Positions 8,906 to 16,322 of a stretch of DNA of 64,000 nucleotides are shown piece by piece. Within the stretch, counting starts at the first letter, position 1. Each line of letters opens with the position of its first letter. The position numbers and the translations under genes were made by a program. The notes beneath the pieces are model-generated. The model did no database searches. It was not told the DNA's origin and saw nothing but the letters and a program-made list of their open reading frames with translations. Source of the stretch: Aquibacillus rhizosphaerae (GTDB taxonomy: Bacteria > Bacillota > Bacilli > Bacillales > Amphibacillaceae); contig NZ_JASTZU010000063.1 in NCBI RefSeq assembly GCF_030282825.1, positions 372,001-436,000 of the forward strand. Direction: 5' to 3'.

Positions 8906-9553
8906 TTATAAATTAATCCCTTTAGGTGTAACTTTTTTCTCTACTAACTTTAAAATGTAATCAAATAATAGTGCCATTAAAGCAACTGGTATGGCACCTG
9001 CTAACACAAGACTATTGTTCCACGACTGAAGTCCTCTCCAAATCACATCACCTAATCCTCCAGCACCTACAAATGTAGCTAGTGTAGCCACACCAACTGT
9101 TAAGACTGTCGCTGTCCGAATTCCTGCCATCATAAAAGGTAGGGATAGTGGTAATTGAATTTTCCATAGAATTTGTCGTTTCGTCATTCCCATTCCTTCT
9201 CCAGCTTCAATAATACCTTCGTCAACTCCAGTAATTCCTGTATATGTATTTCTCAGGATTGGTAAAAGGGCATAAATAATTAGTGCTACAAGAGCAGTAA
9301 CCGCCCCTATTCCTAAGACTGGAACGAGGAAGCCAAATAGTGCCAGACTCGGTATTGTTTGGAGAACTGCAGTAATTCCAATATAAAACTCGGCCACTTT
9401 TCTTTTTTTAGAAATGTAAATCCCAAGTGGTAAAGAGATTCCAACAGCAATGAGTATTGCTAAAAATGATAAATAAAGATGTTCAAGCGTACTTTTTAAA
9501 ATTAAATCCTGTCTAGTTAAAATTGTATCTAAAAAAACTTGAAAGGCCTCCAA
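8906..9553 (-). CDS. Osmoprotectant ABC transporter, permease
   Basis: A 215-residue membrane protein with five or six helices and the ABC coupling motif EAGEGMGMTKRQILWKIQLPLSLP, which contacts the ATPase. The start is a TTG at 9553 with GGAGG eight bases upstream. It abuts the stop of the ATPase gene, so translation is probably coupled. The family resembles OpuCB/OpuCD. Only one permease gene is present, so it probably forms a homodimer. Confidence 0.92.
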   Translation of the reverse strand: MEAFQVFLDTILTRQDLILKSTLEHLYLSFLAILIAVGISLPLGIYISKKRKVAEFYIGITAVLQTIPSLALFGFLVPVLGIGAVTALVALIIYALLPILRNTYTGITGVDEGIIEAGEGMGMTKRQILWKIQLPLSLPFMMAGIRTATVLTVGVATLATFVGAGGLGDVIWRGLQSWNNSLVLAGAIPVALMALLFDYILKLVEKKVTPKGINL

Positions 9554-10528
9554 TTACTGTACCTCCTCTTTAATACCAGCTAGTTCTTGAAGTAATTGGT
9601 TTTTTTCTATTAATCCAGTTGGCGCACCAGTGGAATTAGTAACTATAATAGTATCTGTGTTTTTTAGTAACATAACACGTGCAACTTCCTGAATAGCTGT
9701 ATCCTGAGTTACTACATGCATATTGCTTGTTTCAAGTGTTGATGGTAATTGTTGCATGATAGCATTAGCTTTTCGAGTTTCGCCAGACACTATAGCTCGC
9801 TTCGCTCTATCCTCACCAATAAACGATTCAACAAAATTATTGGCCGGATGTTGAAGAAGTTGAGATGGAGTAGCAATTTGCTCTATTCCTCCTTCTTTCA
9901 TAACAACAATTTCATCAGCTATTTTTAATGCTTCATCCATATCGTGGGTGACGAATACAATGGTTTTATGTATGTTCTTTTGCAGTAGTTTTAATTCGTC
10001 TTGAAGCTGTTCTCTACTTATAGGATCGAGGGCACTAAAAGGTTCGTCCATTAAGATGATGGGTGGTTCACCAGCCAATGCTCTAATTACACCGATTCGT
10101 TGCTGCTGACCACCGCTTAACTCTAGTGGGTATCTTTTTTTGTATATGTTAGGCTCAAGGCCAACCATATCGAGTAAATCATCTACCTTTTTTAGATATT
10201 CGCTTTTTTTCCAGCCTTTCAATTTCGGAACTAAAGCAACATTATCTTCGATAGTCATATGCGGAAGTAATCCAATTCGTTGAATGACATAACCTATATT
10301 TCGACGTAATTCAACATCATCTTCATGTGCAATATCGTTTCCATTAATAGTTATTTTTCCAGAAGTAATAGAAATTAATTTATTAATCATTTTCATCGTT
10401 GTTGTTTTCCCACAGCCACTTGGACCGATTAATGTAACTAGATTTCCCTCATTTACAGTAAATGAAACATTATCTACTGCTTTCGTTCCATCTTCAAAAG
10501 TCTTTGTTACATTATTAAATGTAATCAA
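9554..10528 (-). CDS. Osmoprotectant ABC transporter, ATP-binding protein with CBS region
   Basis: An OpuCA-type ATPase of about 324 residues. It has Walker A GPSGCGKTT, signature LSGGQQQR, Walker B IILMDEP, and the switch His in FVTHDMDEA. The C-terminal 80 residues look like one CBS-type sensor domain (NTDTIIVTNSTGAPTGLIEK), which in OpuA/OpuC proteins couples activity to ionic strength or cyclic di-AMP. The frame can open at a GTG at 10537, but AAAGGAAG is ideally spaced only for the TTG at 10528, giving MITFNNVTKTF. A strong promoter lies upstream (10594-10622). Confidence 0.92.
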   Translation of the reverse strand: MITFNNVTKTFEDGTKAVDNVSFTVNEGNLVTLIGPSGCGKTTTMKMINKLISITSGKITINGNDIAHEDDVELRRNIGYVIQRIGLLPHMTIEDNVALVPKLKGWKKSEYLKKVDDLLDMVGLEPNIYKKRYPLELSGGQQQRIGVIRALAGEPPIILMDEPFSALDPISREQLQDELKLLQKNIHKTIVFVTHDMDEALKIADEIVVMKEGGIEQIATPSQLLQHPANNFVESFIGEDRAKRAIVSGETRKANAIMQQLPSTLETSNMHVVTQDTAIQEVARVMLLKNTDTIIVTNSTGAPTGLIEKNQLLQELAGIKEEVQ

Positions 10529-10593
10529 CCTTGCCACTTCCTTTATTTATTATTGTAAAATTTTGGTGATATTCTTTTACTTAAGTACAACCT

Positions 10594-10622
10594 ATTCTAT
10601 AAATACCAACTTAAACAGTCAA
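10594..10622 (-). promoter_or_regulatory. Sigma-A promoter of the osmoprotectant transporter operon
   Basis: On the minus strand TTGACT is followed after exactly 17 bases by TAGAAT, a near-consensus vegetative promoter, about 65 bases before the ATPase start. Confidence 0.65.
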
Positions 10623-10750
10623 AGATTCCGAATTATTGACGTTACTTCTAAAGATTTTCCTGAAGTTTGATAATTTTATCATGTGGAATAGGAAGGGAAA
10701 GAGTAATATCATAAAGTTTCAATCTTTAAATAAGGAAAGGAGAATATAGA

Positions 10751-11362
10751 ATGAAAGCAATTTATTTAAATACTTCATTAAAAATGGGTGATGAAGAGTC
10801 GAATACTTCTGCCCTCATTAAAAAGTCAAAACAATGGTTAGAAAAAGAGGGAGTTGAAACAGAAGAAATTAGAGTTGCTGATTATAATATCGCTTTTGGA
10901 ATGAAGCCTGACATGGGACAAGGTGATCAGTGGCCACAAATTCTAGCGAAAGTGAAGGAAGCCAACATTATTATTATTGGTACACCAATTTGGATTGGAG
11001 AAAAAAGTAGTGTATCAACACTTGTAATGGAACGGTTATATGCATCGAGCTCTGAAACAAATGACAAAGGTCAGTCCATTTACTACAATAAAGTTGGTGG
11101 CGCAATTGTCACTGGAAATGAAGACGGCGGCAAAGATGCGGCTAAGTCGATTCTTTATGGTTTACAACATATTGGCTTTACTATACCTCCAAATGTCGAT
11201 GCTTATTGGGTAGGGGAAGCAGGACCAGGCCCATCGTATATAGAAGGTGGGCAAGATAATGAGTTTACACTAAAAAATACAAAAACTCTATCCTATAATG
11301 TTATGCATTTTGCAAAAATGCTAGAAAAACAACCGATTCCAGCTAAGGGAAATTTGTTGTAA
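10751..11362 (+). CDS. Flavodoxin-like NAD(P)H reductase (WrbA/FMN reductase fold)
   Basis: A 203-residue flavodoxin-fold protein. The phosphate loop is NTSLKMGDEESNTSAL near the N-terminus, and the second FMN-contacting segment is IIIGTPIWIGEKSS. GGAIVTGNEDGGKDAAKSIL forms the third. These features match NADPH-dependent FMN reductases and quinone reductases. Electron acceptor and role are unknown. The start ATG follows AAAGGAGAA. It is monocistronic and ends at a bidirectional terminator. Confidence 0.85.
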   Translation: MKAIYLNTSLKMGDEESNTSALIKKSKQWLEKEGVETEEIRVADYNIAFGMKPDMGQGDQWPQILAKVKEANIIIIGTPIWIGEKSSVSTLVMERLYASSSETNDKGQSIYYNKVGGAIVTGNEDGGKDAAKSILYGLQHIGFTIPPNVDAYWVGEAGPGPSYIEGGQDNEFTLKNTKTLSYNVMHFAKMLEKQPIPAKGNLL

Positions 11363-11403
11363 AGGAAATGGAAAAAGCTTAGAAGTATTTATATATATAT
11401 AAG

Positions 11404-11436
11404 AAAACCCGATTCTATAAACTGAATCGGGTTTTT
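11404..11436. terminator. Bidirectional intrinsic terminator
   Basis: AAAACCCGATTC pairs with GAATCGGGTTTT. It is followed by T-rich sequence on the plus strand and preceded by A-rich sequence, serving the convergent reductase and STAS-like genes. Confidence 0.85.
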
Positions 11437-11452
11437 TATGATGCAGAAGAGT

Positions 11453-11809
11453 TTATTTGATTAACCAGTCTGTTGCTTGATTTCTTTCATTCATATCGAA
11501 GTGTTTCATATTAATTTTTGGTAAATAACCTCCTATTTTTGTAGCGGTAGCAATGGACTTCTTATCAGATAACACTGCAATTTTACCAAACTCTTTCCAA
11601 TTATTTGCTTCGAATTTTAAATCATCCATTAAATTTTGAAAAGAGTATCCTTTTATATCATGGATGACTAATAAAAGGTTGACCTTTTCATGCATTTCTT
11701 TTTGACGTTTGAAGTGGCTTTTGAATTTCTCCATATCTGAAGAGGTTATTTTTCCATCTACGTTAATTTCGAACACCATATCTAATGGATTTTGTTTTAC
11801 TGAAAGCAT
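11453..11809 (-). CDS. STAS/SpoIIAA-like protein
   Basis: A protein of about 118 residues. The frame opens at a TTG at 11818, but the ribosome binding site AAGGAGG is correctly spaced only for the ATG at 11809. It has the SpoIIAA-like (DUF3478-type) pattern: MVFEINVDGKITSSDMEKF, LLLVIHDIKGYS, and GKIAVLSDKKSIATATKIGG. The family resembles STAS domains and lipid-binding SEC14-like folds, mostly with unknown role. A sigma-B-like promoter precedes it, which suggests general-stress expression. Confidence 0.8.
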   Translation of the reverse strand: MLSVKQNPLDMVFEINVDGKITSSDMEKFKSHFKRQKEMHEKVNLLLVIHDIKGYSFQNLMDDLKFEANNWKEFGKIAVLSDKKSIATATKIGGYLPKINMKHFDMNERNQATDWLIK

Positions 11810-11846
11810 GTCTAGCAATCCTCCTTTATTTATCTATATAAAAACG

Positions 11847-11872
11847 GTACCCGGCTAACAACTTTAGCAAAC
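11847..11872 (-). promoter_or_regulatory. Candidate sigma-B promoter
   Basis: On the minus strand GTTTGC is followed after 14 bases by GGGTAC, close to the B. subtilis sigma-B pattern GTTTAA-N12-15-GGGTAT. It lies about 40 bases before the start of the STAS-like gene, the right distance for a short leader. Confidence 0.55.
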
Positions 11873-12333
11873 ATAGGGTCTTAAAAGAAAAATTATCGAA
11901 TTTCGATAAAATACGTGTACAGTTCGTTCCTTTATAAAAAGCAGAAGGCTTAAGCAAAGGTAAGTGCATAGATGGAGAGGGGCATAGATTATAGAGCTCT
12001 AAGCATAAATGAGCTTTGAAAGTTAATATATGATGATTATTTGGCAAATGAAAGCAAAAAACTGACATATAATTCTATAGAACGAGCATAAAAAGTAAGT
12101 TTGAAGCTCATTAAAAAAACACTTATTTCTGTTATATTTATCACATACTTTCCGCTTCTTCCTTTGAATAAATTTGGATACACTACATGAACATTGATTA
12201 AGTTAGTCAATAGAAATAAAAAGGTTTATGAACGAGTTGTGAATTAAATCGAACTTGTGAGACATCATGTAAAAACATAAATCCAGATAAGGAATTTACC
12301 TTTAATCTAAAAAAAAATTAAGAAGACATTATA
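11873..12333. other. Intergenic stretch without recognisable gene
   Basis: About 460 bases with no frame I believe. A minus-strand frame at 11826-12068 lacks a ribosome binding site and overlaps the sigma-B-like promoter. The stretch ends at a good plus-strand terminator (12334-12373) that has no recognisable gene before it, so an unannotated RNA or decayed gene could lie here. Confidence 0.4.
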
Positions 12334-12373
12334 AACCTTGTCTCTAAGTTTAATGAGGCAAGGTTGTTTTTTT
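12334..12373 (+). terminator. Orphan intrinsic terminator
   Basis: AACCTTG-T-CTC pairs with GAG-G-CAAGGTT (one wobble), followed by GTTTTTTT. No protein gene ends just upstream. Confidence 0.8.
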
Positions 12374-12498
12374 ACATCTGCAGACTAAAAAATGTACTTA
12401 GATCCATTCTTCTATACAAATTTCTGGAATAATTTGTTATTATTATATTCATAAGGGTAGAACGTTATGAAGATTTCAATTTGGGAGGCAATTCATTC

Positions 12499-12591
12499 AT
12501 GGATATGTTTATAAGTATATTACTATCTATAGGCCTAGTGTTTTTGGTTTGTTTTACATTTGTGGTGTTTGTAAGTTTTAAAAATAAATAA
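12499..12591 (+). CDS. 30-residue single-helix membrane microprotein
   Basis: The frame begins at ATG 12499 with GGGAGG ten bases upstream and encodes one hydrophobic helix: MDMFISILLSIGLVFLVCFT, then VVFVSFKNK with a basic C-terminal end. Good ribosome binding site, a clean transmembrane helix and a positively charged tail (inside-positive) support a real gene. It is similar in style to small membrane proteins of bacilli that regulate larger partners. No family or partner is known. Confidence 0.5.
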   Translation: MDMFISILLSIGLVFLVCFTFVVFVSFKNK

Positions 12592-12735
12592 ACTGAACTC
12601 AGTTGTAAGGCTAAAACGTTATAAATCAAATGTAATTGCTATGTTTGATTTCCGCTTTGCTAATTAGCCATTATAAATGTGATTCATTGAAAAGACATTT
12701 TAAATAGGTCTAGCTTATAGGTTAGGGGAGATAGT

Positions 12736-13275
12736 ATGAGATTTCCAACACTTGAAACAGAACGATTGAAATTAGTACAAATTGGTAAGGAGTACACAAA
12801 GTCGTTTTTTGAAATAATGTCAAAAGATGAAGTAATTAAATACTATGGGATGGATAAAGTGAATAGTATCCATGAAGCTTCAAAAATAATTGAATCGTTT
12901 CATAATACATATAAATGTAACCGTGGTATTCGATGGGGATTAATAACAAAAAATAAAGATGAATTTATTGGAACAATTGGATTGAATAATTTAAATGCGT
13001 GGAGTAAAAAAACAGAGGTAGGTTATGAACTTCATCCAGATTTCTGGAACCGGGGACTGACATCAGAGGCAATGAAAGAAGTTTTGAGATATTCATTTGA
13101 GGAATTGAATTTATTTCGAGTGGGTGCAGTAACATTTCCCGATAACACTGCTTCCATCAACCTGTTAAAAAAAATAGGTTTTATGGAAGAAGGACGATTA
13201 AGGGGATACCTCTATCAGAATTATCAATCTCATGATGCTTTAATCTTTTCTCTACTTAAAAAAGAGTGGAAATAA
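12736..13275 (+). CDS. RimJ/RimL-type GNAT acetyltransferase
   Basis: A 179-residue acetyltransferase of the RimJ/RimL class. It starts PTLETERLKLVQI, the usual first strand, and has EVGYELHPDFWNRGLTSEAM with the acetyl-CoA loop WNRGLTSEA, then FPDNTASINLLKKIGF, the typical 'N-x-x-S-x-x-x-L-x-K-x-G-F' helix. The substrate is either a protein N-terminus or a small amine and cannot be told from sequence. Monocistronic, with its own terminator. Confidence 0.9.
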   Translation: MRFPTLETERLKLVQIGKEYTKSFFEIMSKDEVIKYYGMDKVNSIHEASKIIESFHNTYKCNRGIRWGLITKNKDEFIGTIGLNNLNAWSKKTEVGYELHPDFWNRGLTSEAMKEVLRYSFEELNLFRVGAVTFPDNTASINLLKKIGFMEEGRLRGYLYQNYQSHDALIFSLLKKEWK

Positions 13276-13278
13276 TTC

Positions 13279-13324
13279 AAAAAAAAGTTAGGATCTTTAT
13301 ATAAAAAAGGTCTTAGCTTTTTTT
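13279..13324 (+). terminator. Intrinsic terminator of the RimJ/L-type gene
   Basis: An A-rich arm AAAAAAAGTTAGGATC pairs, with G-U wobbles, with GGTCTTAGCTTTTTTT directly after the stop codon. Confidence 0.75.
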
Positions 13325-13389
13325 AGTGATATGTAATCTTATCCTTGCATATAGTCTAATAGACATAATTGTAGAGGAGGAGCGGGTGA

Positions 13390-13731
13390 ATGTACACGAC
13401 GATAGCGATTGTCTTATTCATAATGTTTATGATTGCTGCTTTTTTTGTTAGTTATTTTGCTGCTAGATATATGATAAAAGACACAGGTTTATTTAAGGAA
13501 AGTGTTATTTTTGCAACGATGCTAAACGTACTGCACGGAGTAGTTGCAATTTTTTCTTGGTTTTTTTATTCCATTGATATTAGTGAATCATTATTTATAA
13601 ATGGATTATTAATGGGACTGGCTCTCCTCATACTAAGTGAGCTTACGTTAGTAGGTATAATTACTTTAAAAAGAAAAGATTATGATGATTATCTAATTCA
13701 ATCAGAAAAAATAATAAAGCTAGTAGAGTAA
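13390..13731 (+). CDS. Small three-helix membrane protein
   Basis: A 113-residue protein with ATG at 13390 behind GAGGAGGAG. Three hydrophobic helices at about residues 3-25, 39-60 and 72-93 are followed by a short charged tail (KRKDYDDYLIQSEK). No family recognised. It ends about 100 bases before the cyclic-di-GMP riboswitch, and a short hairpin (AACTATTT/AAATAGTT, near 13758-13779) separates the two. Confidence 0.7.
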   Translation: MYTTIAIVLFIMFMIAAFFVSYFAARYMIKDTGLFKESVIFATMLNVLHGVVAIFSWFFYSIDISESLFINGLLMGLALLILSELTLVGIITLKRKDYDDYLIQSEKIIKLVE

Positions 13732-13833
13732 ATCCAGAATGAAAATGGTAAAAAAAAACTATTTATTTTAAAAATAGTTCTCTGTATAGTGAAAATGTAC
13801 TATAATAGAGTACAAGAAAATAAATATTATTTA

Positions 13834-13900
13834 GCAAACCATGTGAAAGCATGGGACGCAAAGCCACGGGTCTACAGCATAGCTAGATAGCCGGGTTGCA
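13834..13900 (+). ncRNA. Cyclic-di-GMP-I (GEMM) riboswitch aptamer
   Basis: The sequence follows the GEMM-I consensus: GCAAACC, a P1b hairpin capped by GTGAAAGC (GNRA-type tetraloop GAAA), then GGGACGCAAAGCC, a second hairpin, and GCCGGGTTGC closing the basal helix. The core bases ACGCAAAGCC and the GGGTTGC segment are those that bind cyclic di-GMP. A TATAAT at 13801-13806 is a plausible -10 element. It controls the diguanylate cyclase gene directly downstream, so the cyclase's own product can feed back on its expression. Confidence 0.93.
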
Positions 13901-13903
13901 ATA

Positions 13904-13948
13904 AGATGTATTCTACATCAAAAAAACTGCTGTGGCAGTTTTTTTTAT
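13904..13948 (+). terminator. Riboswitch expression platform: hairpin then intrinsic terminator
   Basis: GATGTA-ttc-TACATC is followed by AAAAACTGC-tgtg-GCAGTTTTT and a T-run. A terminator here, before the cyclase start at 14014, implies transcriptional control by the aptamer. Confidence 0.85.
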
Positions 13949-14013
13949 TTTTCCAGAATTTTTCTATTTGTTATATCTGTGAATTTCTCTCAACCATGAA
14001 AGTAGGTGGGCAT

Positions 14014-15552
14014 ATGAATATTCTGTTTTTGTCTATTATTTATTTGATTCCTTCAAGTTTGTATCTATTCTTCGCAGGAATAATTTATAGCAATAACCGT
14101 CAAAGTGCTAAGCATAAAACGTGTAGTGTTTTATTTGTTGTCTTATCTTTTTGGTTCCTAGGTATGTACACAGCCTATCTTATTCCCGGGTCTTTATTCG
14201 ATAGTATCGGTCTTTATTGGATAAATGCTTCAATTCAAATTTGTGCTTTATTAACATTACATTTGTGGCTGTTGAATACAAATAAGTATAAGAAAAAGGG
14301 CTTTCAAATATATAGTCTTTTGTTTATACCAGGTATAGTTCTTTTAGCTACAACTCCATTTGAATCTTGGATGATATATAAATTTGATCCCATTGCGGAC
14401 CCGCCAATATTTATTCCAGGTATTGGATTATACCTCACATGGTTTATTGGTATTGTTTATTTAGCAATAAATATAAGCTTAACGATTGCAGAAATGAAAA
14501 AGGGGGACCAAGCGGCAAAACTTTGGTTGAAGGGTATGCTTTTGTTCGGAGTATGGTCTGTAACAACGACAATTGTAGGATTAGTATTTCAGCAATCCTC
14601 TATAGGAATAATGGCTTATTTTATTCCCCATGGAACACTATTCTGGTCAGGTGCCATTTTTATAAGCATGTCAAAGTACGACTATTTATCTTCTTACGAA
14701 AAGCGGTATCAAATTTTATTTGACAGATCCCCACTAGGAATTATGATTATGGATATAAACGCAAATATCCGTGAAGCAAGTCCATTAGTTGCAACATATT
14801 TAGGTGTTAATAGGCAAGATATCATAAATACATCTGTGTTGAAGTATTTAAATATAAATGAAAAAACATATACTTCTCAGTATAACTACGCTTTTAAAAA
14901 ACAGCAAAAGATGATAAACGAGGAGATTACCTTTGAAAATAAAGCAGGGAACAAAGTAATAGTTACTGTGGACTCGGAATTTGTAATGGTAGAAGGAGAA
15001 TTACTCCAATTTGTGATGGTCAAAGATATAACAGAGGCAAAAAGGCAAGATGCTCAAGTTCAGTATCTTGCTTATCATGATATAATGACAGGATTACCTA
15101 ATCGAGCTGCTTTTCAGAAGCAATTTGATTCCTTATTGGAAAGGCAAAATCCATTTGATTTTATCCTACTTGACCTAAATAAGTTAAAACAAATTAATGA
15201 TAACTATGGTCATCAAGTTGGAGATCAAGCAATCCAGTTTGTCGCGGATACATTGCAAGATGAAGTGCAGGAAGGAAACTTTATTGCTCGGTTAGGTGGA
15301 GATGAGTTCGTGCTACTATCTTCTGGAATAGAAGAGACAAATAAACTAATAACAAGAATAAAACAAAACTTATTTTCTCCTTTAAAAATAGTATATCATA
15401 TGCCTTTAAAAATTTCTGCTAGTTTTGGGATAAGTTCTTATCCAATAGACGGACAGGAAATGGATTCGCTTTTTAAAGTTGCTGATTACCGGATGTATCA
15501 AGAAAAGAATTTACAGATGGAAATACCTGAACAAAAGTCGAGCAGTGATTAA
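14014..15552 (+). CDS. Membrane PAS-GGDEF diguanylate cyclase under riboswitch control
   Basis: A 512-residue protein. The frame opens earlier inside the riboswitch, but the ATG at 14014 follows GTAGGTGGG. Residues 1-230 hold about seven membrane helices. A PAS domain follows (about 235-365; QILFDRSPLGIMIMDINANI), then a GGDEF domain ending near 505. The catalytic signature RLGGDEF (428-432) and the nucleotide-binding DLNKLKQINDNYGHQVGD are intact, so it should make cyclic di-GMP from two GTP. The position of the inhibitory RxxD site reads QEGN, so product inhibition through that site is probably absent. No EAL domain. Confidence 0.92.
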   Translation: MNILFLSIIYLIPSSLYLFFAGIIYSNNRQSAKHKTCSVLFVVLSFWFLGMYTAYLIPGSLFDSIGLYWINASIQICALLTLHLWLLNTNKYKKKGFQIYSLLFIPGIVLLATTPFESWMIYKFDPIADPPIFIPGIGLYLTWFIGIVYLAINISLTIAEMKKGDQAAKLWLKGMLLFGVWSVTTTIVGLVFQQSSIGIMAYFIPHGTLFWSGAIFISMSKYDYLSSYEKRYQILFDRSPLGIMIMDINANIREASPLVATYLGVNRQDIINTSVLKYLNINEKTYTSQYNYAFKKQQKMINEEITFENKAGNKVIVTVDSEFVMVEGELLQFVMVKDITEAKRQDAQVQYLAYHDIMTGLPNRAAFQKQFDSLLERQNPFDFILLDLNKLKQINDNYGHQVGDQAIQFVADTLQDEVQEGNFIARLGGDEFVLLSSGIEETNKLITRIKQNLFSPLKIVYHMPLKISASFGISSYPIDGQEMDSLFKVADYRMYQEKNLQMEIPEQKSSSD

Positions 15553-15571
15553 AACCAGCGCTCGGCTTTTT
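15533..15571 (+). terminator. Intrinsic terminator overlapping the cyclase gene end
   Basis: AAAAGTCGAGC pairs with GCTCGGCTTTT (one wobble) and is followed by T. The left arm lies inside the last codons of the cyclase gene. Confidence 0.75.
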
Positions 15572-15595
15572 GTATGTTTCTAAAAGGAGATTAAA

Positions 15596-15685
15596 ATGTT
15601 GGTAGTAAAAGTCTTCCATAATAAAAGCTTTAATAAAGGAGTTATAGATAAAGCAACATCCACCTATACACCTGATACCCGATGA
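15596..15685 (+). CDS. Possible 29-residue peptide
   Basis: ATG at 15596 has AAAGGAGA at ideal spacing and encodes MLVVKVFHNKSFNKGVIDKA and nine more residues. No homolog or structure is recognised. It sits next to a decayed SDR gene and may itself be the leftover 5' end of a lost gene. Confidence 0.25.
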   Translation: MLVVKVFHNKSFNKGVIDKATSTYTPDTR

Positions 15686-15816
15686 TGTCGTGGATTATTT
15701 GAATATTACTAAAAGAATCTGAAGTTTAGTGAATTATTATAGGTGGAACATTTTATATATAGAATAGATTACAAGATTAGATGATAGTAAAGCTGTTGAA
15801 AGGAGATTTGAATACC

Positions 15817-16047
15817 ATGGAAAAATTATAAAATAAAACTGCAGTTATTACTGGTGGTGCAAGTGGTATTGGAAAACAAACAACTGCGGATTTTCTTAAA
15901 GAAGGAGCGAAAGTAGCTCTAGTTGATTTAGATGCTGATTCTCTAAAAGAAGCTAAGGATAAGCTTGAAAAGTATGGAGAAGTGATTACAGTTCAAGCGG
16001 ACGTTTCTAAAGAAGATGAGGTTACAAACTATCAGGATGACATATAA
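15817..16047 (+). pseudogene. Short-chain dehydrogenase/reductase remnant
   Basis: A ribosome binding site (AAAGGAG) and ATG at 15817 are followed by MEKL, then an in-frame TAA, then NKTAVITGGASGIGKQTTAD, the Rossmann TGGxxGIG motif of SDR enzymes, and LVDLDADSLKEAKDKLEKYG with an acidic residue selecting NAD. The frame runs to DVSKEDEVTNYQDDI and stops after about 75 residues; a whole SDR is about 250. The break coincides with the start of a dispersed repeat, so the rest of the gene was lost there. The TAA at codon 5 looks like a single AAA-to-TAA change. Confidence 0.9.
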
Positions 16048-16290
16048 TCAGGCACTGCGAAATTCACTACGCTTTCCACGGGCTTGCGCTGAGTCTCCTT
16101 GAAGAATAACGCTTTTTCTGCGTGCGATGTCATTTCACTGGAGCTTTCCATACTCTGTGGGGTCTCATCGTCTTCGTGCCCGTGGAAAGCGGAGTATTCT
16201 GCCGGAACGAAGTATTACAACTCAATCACCATTCAAACAGAAAAGAATTTTACAAATGTAAAAAATACTTAGTGCGCACTTTACATATTA
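16048..16290. repeat. Dispersed intergenic repeat, family A, copy 1
   Basis: GC-richer than its surroundings, with CTTTCCACGGGC and GTGCCCGTGGAAAGCGGAG as inverted parts. Bases 16112-16165 match 52001-52054, and 16176-16286 match 52360-52470 over 111 bases with about six differences by eye. It begins exactly where the SDR remnant breaks off. The plus-strand frame at 16122-16352 lies within it and is not a gene. Confidence 0.85.
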
Positions 16291-16322
16291 TTTGTAATAA
16301 ACAACAAACTTTTGGAACATAT

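Noticed and set aside
11826-12068. 80-residue minus-strand frame
   Set aside because: No ribosome binding site, low-complexity composition, and it overlaps the sigma-B-like promoter.
13906-14013. Longer N-terminus of the riboswitch-controlled cyclase
   Set aside because: It would begin inside the riboswitch expression platform; the ATG at 14014 has the ribosome binding site.
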